DNA of 64,000 bases from an uncultured Bacteroidales bacterium. GTDB taxonomy: Bacteria > Bacteroidota > Bacteroidia > Bacteroidales > UBA932. The translations under genes and the position numbers were made by a program. Under the pieces are notes generated by a model, which saw nothing but the letters and a program-made list of their open reading frames with translations, ran no database searches and was not told where the DNA came from. Below are positions 9,107-15,872 of the stretch, piece by piece. The stretch lies in contig CALUTY010000013.1 in the NCBI GenBank assembly GCA_944323825.1, positions 43,694 through 107,693 of the forward strand, read 5' to 3'. Within the stretch, counting starts at the first letter, position 1. Each line of letters begins with the position of its first letter.

Positions 9107-11074
9107 ATGAACAGGATACTTTTTTGTTTTATCATGATGGTGTCAGCCCTGGCTGCAACTGGACAGGAGAAACAGGCAGACTATGGCATCGGGTTTGCCG
9201 AAATTCCGGCAGGTTCTTTTTATATGGGCAGCAACGGATATGGATTGACATACGATGAAGCACCGGTCCATGAGGTGGTCATATCAAAGCCATTTCGTAT
9301 GTCAGTGACAGAAATAACCAATGAGCAATATGAAAGATTTGATCCGTCACACAGAAAATTGCGTGGCAAGCAGGGATTTTCATACGGGGACAATGAAGCT
9401 GCAGTTTTTGTAAGCTGGCATGAAGCAGATGAATTCTGCCGGTGGCTGTCTGTTGAAACGGGAAAATCATACAGACTGCCGACAGAGGCGGAATGGGAAT
9501 ATGCATGCAGGGCCGGATCTTATATGAAATATTCGATGGGAGATGTACTTCCGGCAGAATCCATGAAGAATCAGAAAGAGCATCACTCATTTGTCCAAGT
9601 CGATCTGACGGTCGCATGTGGCAGACCGAATGCCTTTGGCTTGTATGATATGCACGGAAATGTGGAGGAGTGGTGCCAGGACTGGTATGGACCATATTTG
9701 CCGGGAGTGCAGATTGATCCGGCCGGATGGTCTGACGGCTTCTATAAGGTGACACGCGGCGGAAGTCATTCCACACCGGTTGAGTATCTGAGATCGGCAA
9801 ACAGGATGGGGATGATTCCTGAAGACAGGCATTTCATGACAGGATTCAGAATAGTTGAGGCAGACACTGTCCTTGCCGGTACGATACCTTGTCGGGAAAA
9901 GGCATTTCCCGTTTCACAGCATGCGGCAGTGTGGACAGACATTGATGATGCCGTCTTCATGGAGCCTGAAGTATATATAAGACCGCCTGAGAATCAAGAT
10001 GTTCCAATGTATCATCATAATCATTGCCCGTCTGTCACATGGTGCTCCAATGGAGATATTCTGGCGGTGTGGTTTTCCACAGAAACAGAGTACGGACGCG
10101 AAATGTCCATATGGCACAGCAGGTTGAGATATGGTGAAGATGAATGGGATGAAGCCTCCCTGCTGTGTTCGGTCCCGGACAGAAACATGACGGGTTCGTC
10201 AATATGGACAGATGAAGAAACCGGGCGGATATATCTTCTGAATGGAGTGGAAGCCGGGGGCTGGTGGCGGAATCTTGCCCTTATGTCAATATATTCAGAT
10301 GACAATGGGGCTACATGGAGCAGGCCGGCCATTGTATCCCCGGAACATGAACCGGGACATCAGGTAATTTCTGGAATGATAAAAAGCCGGGACGGACTCC
10401 TTATGAATGCATGTGATGCGGGACCGGACAATAATGAGGGATCCGTTTTGCAGATAAGTGCTGATGGAGGGAAGACATGGTCGTCATTGTGCGGAAACAA
10501 GCCCGAAAGGTTTGTTGACGGAGGAACAGGCAATATAATTGCAGGTATACACGCATCCATTGTCCAGCTCAAAGACGGTTCCATCATGGCATTCGGAAGA
10601 GGCAATGACATAACGGACAGTGACGGTATCAAAAGGATGCCGATGAGCATTTCTCATGACAACGGGAAAACATGGACATACAGTGCATCTGTCTTTCCTC
10701 CGATTTCAGGAGGACAGAGATGTACCATGACAAGACTTAGAGAAGGCCCTATCCTTCTGGTGTCATTTACCCATCATCCTTTGAGAGCCCCATCCGATGA
10801 TCAGAGAATGCGAATTGACGGGAAGATCAAAAGCGGAATCTTTGCGGCAGTTTCCTATGATGAAGGCAAGACATGGCCGGTTGTCAAACTGATTACCGAC
10901 GGACAGCGCAGGATTATGGATGGAGGAGCATGGACCGGTCTTTTTGAAATGGATGAAGACAAGGCTGAACCAAGAGGGTATATGGCTGTGACACAGTCCC
11001 CTGACGGGATGATACATCTGCTCAGCAGCAGGAATCACTATAGGTTCAATCTTGAATGGCTTGAACAAAAATAA
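9107..11074 (+). CDS. FGE/SUMF1-like domain fused to a sialidase-like beta-propeller
   Basis: The ATG at 9107 gives a clean signal peptide (MNRILFCFIMMVSALAATGQ) and 655 residues. Residues about 28-255 are an FGE-sulfatase/SUMF1-type C-type-lectin fold: AEIPAGSFYMGSNG, RLPTEAEWEYACRAGS, FGLYDMHGNVEEWCQDW, VTRGGSH and RSANRMGM...TGFRI. The paired cysteines used by true formylglycine-generating enzymes near the end of the fold are absent, so a binding or redirected function is more likely than sulfatase maturation. Residues about 285-655 form a six-bladed sialidase-like propeller with four Asp boxes (SDDNGATW, SADGGKTW, SHDNGKTW, SYDEGKTW). The substrate is not established; a true GH33 FRIP motif was not recognised. 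It is translated just after the small lipoprotein gene. Confidence 0.8.
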   Translation: MNRILFCFIMMVSALAATGQEKQADYGIGFAEIPAGSFYMGSNGYGLTYDEAPVHEVVISKPFRMSVTEITNEQYERFDPSHRKLRGKQGFSYGDNEAAVFVSWHEADEFCRWLSVETGKSYRLPTEAEWEYACRAGSYMKYSMGDVLPAESMKNQKEHHSFVQVDLTVACGRPNAFGLYDMHGNVEEWCQDWYGPYLPGVQIDPAGWSDGFYKVTRGGSHSTPVEYLRSANRMGMIPEDRHFMTGFRIVEADTVLAGTIPCREKAFPVSQHAAVWTDIDDAVFMEPEVYIRPPENQDVPMYHHNHCPSVTWCSNGDILAVWFSTETEYGREMSIWHSRLRYGEDEWDEASLLCSVPDRNMTGSSIWTDEETGRIYLLNGVEAGGWWRNLALMSIYSDDNGATWSRPAIVSPEHEPGHQVISGMIKSRDGLLMNACDAGPDNNEGSVLQISADGGKTWSSLCGNKPERFVDGGTGNIIAGIHASIVQLKDGSIMAFGRGNDITDSDGIKRMPMSISHDNGKTWTYSASVFPPISGGQRCTMTRLREGPILLVSFTHHPLRAPSDDQRMRIDGKIKSGIFAAVSYDEGKTWPVVKLITDGQRRIMDGGAWTGLFEMDEDKAEPRGYMAVTQSPDGMIHLLSSRNHYRFNLEWLEQK

Positions 11075-11081
11075 TGATATC

Positions 11082-12227
11082 ATGGGGAAGACAAGAATAT
11101 TGATTCTGGTAATGGTGCTGCTTTCATGCCGTGCGTATTGTCAGACACCGGTTCTCTTTACAAACAATTACGACAGGAAATCCAAGGAAACAGTAAAATT
11201 GTATCCTGAACGGTCTGTCATATATGATCCCGCCGGGAGCTGGTCTTATGCACATCATCCGTCACTGGCATGGTTCAAAGGGAAGTTGTATGCCGTCTTT
11301 TCAAACGGACGGCATGGAGAAGATGAACCGGGACAACGCATCATGCTCTCCGTTTCCGAAAATTTCACTGATTGGACAGAGCCTGTGGCATTATTGGAAC
11401 CTGGCATGGGAAATTATGGGCAGGAAAAGATTCTGACACCAGGCGGCATAACCGTAGTGGACGGCAGATTGACAATATATTATACGGAGAATGACAATGA
11501 CGGAAAATCCAACCGTAGGATTGATCCCGTACTTTATGCAATAACCAGCGACGACGGAATTACCTGGTCGGATCCTGTCAACCTGTCCCTGAAAATCTTT
11601 CCATGTCAGCGTCCGCTGCAGCTTTCAAACGGCAGACTGCTCCTGACGGGAAATACTCTTGTATATTATACTGATGATTCTTCCGGAACCGGAGTCTGGC
11701 ACCGGTGCAGGATGGGAATGCCCAAATATCAGGACGGGGCTGTTACATTTGACGAGGTAAAGCCGTCATTGTGTGAGGGGTCATTGTTCGAACATGAAAA
11801 CGGGACAGTATTCTGCATCCTTCGCAGTACGGGAAAGACTTATGACGGTTATCTGTGGCAGATGCAGAGCAATGATGGAGGCATATCCTGGTCCCTTCCT
11901 GTCAAGAGCATGTTCACTGACAGCAATTCGAAATCATATTTCGGCAGTCTTCCGGACGGAAGATACCTTTATGTGGGTACCCCGGACAACAGAAAACCTG
12001 CTGACAGGCATCCTCTTGTACTTGCCATATCTGAAAACGGATATGACTTTAACCGTACCTATATTCTTTCTGATGATCATTATTCCCAACTGTATCCAGG
12101 AAGATGGAAAGGAGGAGATTATGGATACCCGTTTGCAATTGTCCATGACGGATATGTCTATGTGATTGTGTCAAGGCATAAGGAACGGATGGAAATATTG
12201 CGCATAGGCATTGATGAGTTGAAATGA
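11082..12227 (+). CDS. Sialidase-like beta-propeller protein (tandem copy 1)
   Basis: The ATG at 11082 gives 381 residues with a short hydrophobic leader (LVMVLLSCRAYCQTP), which is either a lipobox or a signal peptidase I site. The rest is an all-beta repeat protein of the sialidase/BNR superfamily, with SDDGITWSDPVNL and SNDGGISWSLPVKS as Asp-box-like loops. Also visible are WSYAHHPSLAWFKGKLY and YYTENDNDGKSNRR. It is a close paralogue of the next gene: both share the order HHPS, NGxxGEDEPGQR, ILTPGGIT, YYTENDNDG, DDSSG, KPSLCEG, YDGYLWQ, GGDYGYPFA and VSRHKER. Stop and start codons of the pair overlap. It is exported and probably acts in the periplasm. Current profiles would probably call it exo-alpha-sialidase; the real substrate is unknown. 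Confidence 0.75.
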   Translation: MGKTRILILVMVLLSCRAYCQTPVLFTNNYDRKSKETVKLYPERSVIYDPAGSWSYAHHPSLAWFKGKLYAVFSNGRHGEDEPGQRIMLSVSENFTDWTEPVALLEPGMGNYGQEKILTPGGITVVDGRLTIYYTENDNDGKSNRRIDPVLYAITSDDGITWSDPVNLSLKIFPCQRPLQLSNGRLLLTGNTLVYYTDDSSGTGVWHRCRMGMPKYQDGAVTFDEVKPSLCEGSLFEHENGTVFCILRSTGKTYDGYLWQMQSNDGGISWSLPVKSMFTDSNSKSYFGSLPDGRYLYVGTPDNRKPADRHPLVLAISENGYDFNRTYILSDDHYSQLYPGRWKGGDYGYPFAIVHDGYVYVIVSRHKERMEILRIGIDELK

Positions 12228-13405
12228 GAGCATTTGTGAACATGATGGCGGTCATTGCCATGTCAATCCTGTCTTTGTCATGCAGCCGGAAGGAAGCGGT
12301 TGGTGATGCCGGTGGCATCGTAAGGAAGCCTTCCGGGTCAATACCTTTGTTCAGCAACAGTTACAGTCCGGGAAACGATTATCCCGAGCTTGACATTGAG
12401 CACTCGGTGGTATACATGCCGTCAGGAACCTGGAGTTATTCCCACCATCCTTCCGTCACCCGGTTTAAAGGGAAATTCTATATCGTATATTCAAACGGGC
12501 TGAAGGGTGAAGATGAACCGGGGCAGAGGGTGATGATATGCTCAAGTACTGATTTTAAGGATTGGTCCGAACCGGAAGTGCTTGTTGAGCCGGGTATCGG
12601 GGATTATGGAACACTGAAGATACTTACTCCTGGAGGAATCACAGTCTGTCATGATCTGCTCACTGTATATTATACGGAAAATGACAATGACGGGGAGAGT
12701 GACAGGCGCCTGAATCCGTGTCTTTATGCAATGGTATCTTCTGATGGTGTAAACTGGTCAAGACCTGTGGACACCGGACTGGCAATTTTCCCAAGCCATC
12801 GGCCTCTGTGCCTGTCAGACGGGAGGTTTGTGATGACATGCAACAGAAATGTCTATTATACAGATGACAGTTCCGGCCTTGGCGGTTGGATGAAAAGCGG
12901 CGTTGCGCCGCAGGACCAGACAGGCTGTATCACATTTGAGCAGATGAAGCCGTCATTGTGCGAGGGGGAAATCCTTGAACATGAAGATGGCATATTGTAC
13001 AATCTTTTCAGGAATTCTTCCAGGCCGTACGACGGATACCTTTGGCAGTCACAAAGCTTCGATAGAGGCGCAACATGGACGATGCCTGTCAAAAGCAATT
13101 TTTCGGACAACAATACCAAATCGTTTTTTCTGGCTCTCGAAGACGGACGCTACCTGTATATAGGGACTCCGGACAATACCAGACAGGGTACCAGATATCC
13201 ATTGGTGCTCGCCCTGTCATCGGATGGCTTTTCATTTGACAGTTGCCACATTCTTTCTGATGAAATATATAGCCAGCAATATGAAGGCAGATACAAAGGT
13301 GGAGATTACGGCTATCCGTTTGCTTACATAAAAGACGGATATGCTTATGTGGCGGTTTCCCGCCATAAGGAAAGGATTGACGCGATAATATGTAAAATTC
13401 CATAA
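12224..13405 (+). CDS. Sialidase-like beta-propeller lipoprotein (tandem copy 2)
   Basis: 393 residues. Its ATG overlaps the TGA of the previous gene (ATGA), a sign of translational coupling. The lipoprotein signal ends ILSLSCSRKEA. The body is the same propeller as copy 1, with WSYSHHPSVTRFKGKFY, NGLKGEDEPGQRV, YYTENDNDGESDRR, DDSSGLGG, SFDRGATWTMPVKS and GGDYGYPFAYIKDGYAYVAVSRHKER. The strictly conserved HHPS, END-ND, KPSLCEGE and RHKER blocks in both copies would be natural active-site or ligand-site residues. The pair arose by duplication and differs mainly in anchoring: the second has a clear lipobox. Substrate unknown. Confidence 0.75.
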   Translation: MRAFVNMMAVIAMSILSLSCSRKEAVGDAGGIVRKPSGSIPLFSNSYSPGNDYPELDIEHSVVYMPSGTWSYSHHPSVTRFKGKFYIVYSNGLKGEDEPGQRVMICSSTDFKDWSEPEVLVEPGIGDYGTLKILTPGGITVCHDLLTVYYTENDNDGESDRRLNPCLYAMVSSDGVNWSRPVDTGLAIFPSHRPLCLSDGRFVMTCNRNVYYTDDSSGLGGWMKSGVAPQDQTGCITFEQMKPSLCEGEILEHEDGILYNLFRNSSRPYDGYLWQSQSFDRGATWTMPVKSNFSDNNTKSFFLALEDGRYLYIGTPDNTRQGTRYPLVLALSSDGFSFDSCHILSDEIYSQQYEGRYKGGDYGYPFAYIKDGYAYVAVSRHKERIDAIICKIP

Positions 13406-13418
13406 AATAAGACAGACA

Positions 13419-15788
13419 ATGATTTCAAAAAAATGCATTCTTTCATCAATGTTATTGTTGCTGACAGTGACATTGTCGGCTGAAATCAGGCTTCCGGCCA
13501 TCATTTCAGACAATATGGTTCTGCAGAGGGAAGCAGAAGTACTTTTATGGGGATATGCACCTGGACATGACCAGGTCATCGTAATCCCGTCCTGGTCAGA
13601 CAAGAAATATCTTGCAAAAACCGGTTCTGACGGACGTTTTGAACTCAGAATAGGCACTACGACTGCAGGTGGGCCTTATGAAATAACCTTCAAGGCCGGG
13701 AACGAGAAAAAGGTTCTTAATAATGTCATGCTCGGTGAGGTATGGCTTTGCGGGGGACAATCCAATATGGACATAAGTTTCAGAGGGTTGCAGAATCAGC
13801 CGGTATCTGATGCTGCAGATGAAATAATTGATTCTGCCTACCCTGACCTGCGCCTGTTCAGGGTCAACCGTGATTATAATCCGGAACCTCAGTCGGATTG
13901 CACCGGTTCATGGAAAGAGTCTGATACAAGGTCAGCGGAAACATTCAGTGCGATAGGTTTTATTTTCGGGAAAATGCTGCATTGCAGGGAAAATGTGCCG
14001 GTAGGAATGATAACCTGTTCCTGGGGAGGATCCAAGGTCGAGGCGTGGATGAGCCGGGAATGCCTCATGCAGTTCGCCGGAGTCAAGATTCTGGAAAACA
14101 TAGATCCGAAACGTGCAAATGTCACTCCATCGGCATTGTATAATGGAATGTTATACCCGATAGGCGGATACACCGTCAAAGGATGCCTGTTTTATCAGGG
14201 AGAGGCAAATGTAACTGATCCTGATGGCTATCGGGAAAAATTTCCGGCAATGGTAAAAGACTGGAGAAGACTTTGGAAACACGACTTTCCGTTCTTTTAT
14301 GTGCAGCTCGCTCCGTTCAGCTATGCAAATATGGGATGGGGTTCAGAGCAGACCCAGGTAGCCAGATTCCGCGAGGTCCAGTATCAATGCCTTGAAGATA
14401 TTCCGGACAGCGGCATCATCCCTACTGTTGACATAGGCGCCGAATATACAATACATCCATCGGACAAAAGGACGGTAGCGAAAAGATTTCTTTATCAAGC
14501 CTATTCCAAGGTATATGGCTATAAGGGATTTGAACCGGATGCGCCTGCATATTCCCGTATGGAAATTTCAGGTGGAAGAATCAGAATCCATTTTGACCAT
14601 GCTCCTTATGGGCTGAGTGCATCAGGCCAGGAGATAAAGGGGTTTGAAATAGCCGGAAAAGACCGTGTTTTCTATCCAGCCAAAGCCGTACTTGGAGGAA
14701 GGTCCATAGTCGAAGTCAGCAGCGACAGAGTAACGGAGCCTATAGCCGTCAGATATTGTTATAAGAATTACTCGGAAGGAAATCTATATAACAATTATGG
14801 GATGCCTGTTTTGCCTTTCAGGACTGATGACTGGGATTTCTGCAGCTATGAGAAAGATACAGTTGCCGTCATTTTTGAAACGGACATGGGCAATGATGTT
14901 GATGACGCCCTGGCGCTTGACATGCTTTACAAATATCAGGAAAAGGGAATGGCTGATCTTCTGATGGTTTCTGTCAACAAAAGGCATAGGACTTCGGCCC
15001 CGTTTGTCTGCCTGATGAACAGCTTTTATGGGCATGATGATGTCCCTGTCGCGTTTCCAGATGAATCCGTTCTTCCGGAACAGAATCTGAAGGAACGGCC
15101 ATACACTGCGAAGGTTTTGGATTCCGGATTGTTCCGGGACTATATGGAATGCCATTCTGAGCCGGTGAAAAAATACCGTGAAATTCTTGCATCGCATCCG
15201 GACCATAGTGTCGTGATCATTTCTACCGGTTTCTTGAGCAATCTCAAAATGTTACTTGAATCCGGTCCTGATGAATACAGCAGCCTGGACGGGAAAGAAC
15301 TTGTCGCACGGAAAGTGAAGTTTATGAGCATGATGGGCGGATGTTTCACGGACAGGAACCGCAGGGAGTTCAATATCAGGATAGATATTCCTGCCGCAAA
15401 ATATGTTTTTGAAAATTGGCCGGGAGATATTTATGTGTGTCCTTGGGAACTTGGCGGGAAAGTGTTCTACAGAAGTGAAGCGCTTGAAAATCTGGACTAT
15501 ATGGATCCGCATCCTTTGAAGGAGGCATACATAAATTTCCTCCCGATGCCATACGACAGGGAATGCTGGGACCAGGCGGCAGTGATTGCCGGTGTCGAAG
15601 GATGCCACGGACAATTCAAGGTTTCAAGAAGAGGCAGGGTGAATGTCGATGATGCAGGACATACTGAATTTGTTCCGGACAATGACGGCAATGTCATGGT
15701 CCTTTCAATTCCGGATGGAAAGGTGGAGGAACTTGCTTCATACATAGAAAACATGGTGAATGAGGTTCCTGCGAAATATGTGAAATGA
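13419..15788 (+). CDS. Sialate O-acetylesterase-family esterase fused to a nucleoside-hydrolase-like domain
   Basis: 789 residues in two enzymes. Residues about 1-475: a signal peptide (LLLLTVTLSAEIRLP), then a SASA/SGNH esterase with LPAIISDNMVLQ, the nucleophile block GGQSNMDISF and the DIGAEYTIHPSDKR Asp/His block. Residues about 484-770: an inosine-uridine nucleoside hydrolase-like fold starting VIFETDMGNDVDDALALD, which keeps the DxDxxxDD calcium/ribose-binding cluster, followed by VVIISTGFLSNL and FMSMMGGCF. Nucleoside hydrolases cleave N-ribosidic bonds, usually in the cytosol, so an exported copy joined to a glycan esterase is unusual. It is the last gene of the run from the window start. 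The target may carry an acylated, glycosidically linked base-like or furanosyl group, but that is speculation. Confidence 0.82.
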   Translation: MISKKCILSSMLLLLTVTLSAEIRLPAIISDNMVLQREAEVLLWGYAPGHDQVIVIPSWSDKKYLAKTGSDGRFELRIGTTTAGGPYEITFKAGNEKKVLNNVMLGEVWLCGGQSNMDISFRGLQNQPVSDAADEIIDSAYPDLRLFRVNRDYNPEPQSDCTGSWKESDTRSAETFSAIGFIFGKMLHCRENVPVGMITCSWGGSKVEAWMSRECLMQFAGVKILENIDPKRANVTPSALYNGMLYPIGGYTVKGCLFYQGEANVTDPDGYREKFPAMVKDWRRLWKHDFPFFYVQLAPFSYANMGWGSEQTQVARFREVQYQCLEDIPDSGIIPTVDIGAEYTIHPSDKRTVAKRFLYQAYSKVYGYKGFEPDAPAYSRMEISGGRIRIHFDHAPYGLSASGQEIKGFEIAGKDRVFYPAKAVLGGRSIVEVSSDRVTEPIAVRYCYKNYSEGNLYNNYGMPVLPFRTDDWDFCSYEKDTVAVIFETDMGNDVDDALALDMLYKYQEKGMADLLMVSVNKRHRTSAPFVCLMNSFYGHDDVPVAFPDESVLPEQNLKERPYTAKVLDSGLFRDYMECHSEPVKKYREILASHPDHSVVIISTGFLSNLKMLLESGPDEYSSLDGKELVARKVKFMSMMGGCFTDRNRREFNIRIDIPAAKYVFENWPGDIYVCPWELGGKVFYRSEALENLDYMDPHPLKEAYINFLPMPYDRECWDQAAVIAGVEGCHGQFKVSRRGRVNVDDAGHTEFVPDNDGNVMVLSIPDGKVEELASYIENMVNEVPAKYVK

Positions 15789-15804
15789 ATTGACATATAA
15801 TTCT

Positions 15805-15860
15805 TAAATTTGTCTTCTATTGTAGGGAGACCGGTCGGTGTCCGCAGCGGCCGGCCTCCC
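15805..15860 (+). promoter_or_regulatory. Promoter -7 element and leader hairpin ahead of the TonB receptor gene
   Basis: TAAATTTG at 15805-15812 fits the Bacteroides -7 consensus TAnnTTTG; no good -33 box lies at the usual distance. A hairpin follows in the leader, with GGGAG-a-CCGG at 15825-15834 paired to CCGG-c-CTCCC at 15851-15860. It ends only 12 bases before the chosen ATG (15873). It could be a weak terminator for the upstream operon or a leader structure masking initiation. No purine-rich ribosome-binding site is seen between hairpin and ATG. Confidence 0.4.
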
Positions 15861-15872
15861 TTCGTTTATGGT

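Noticed and set aside
9107..9870. True sulfatase-activating formylglycine-generating enzyme
   Set aside because: The paired catalytic cysteines near the end of the fold are absent and no sulfatase gene is present in the window.
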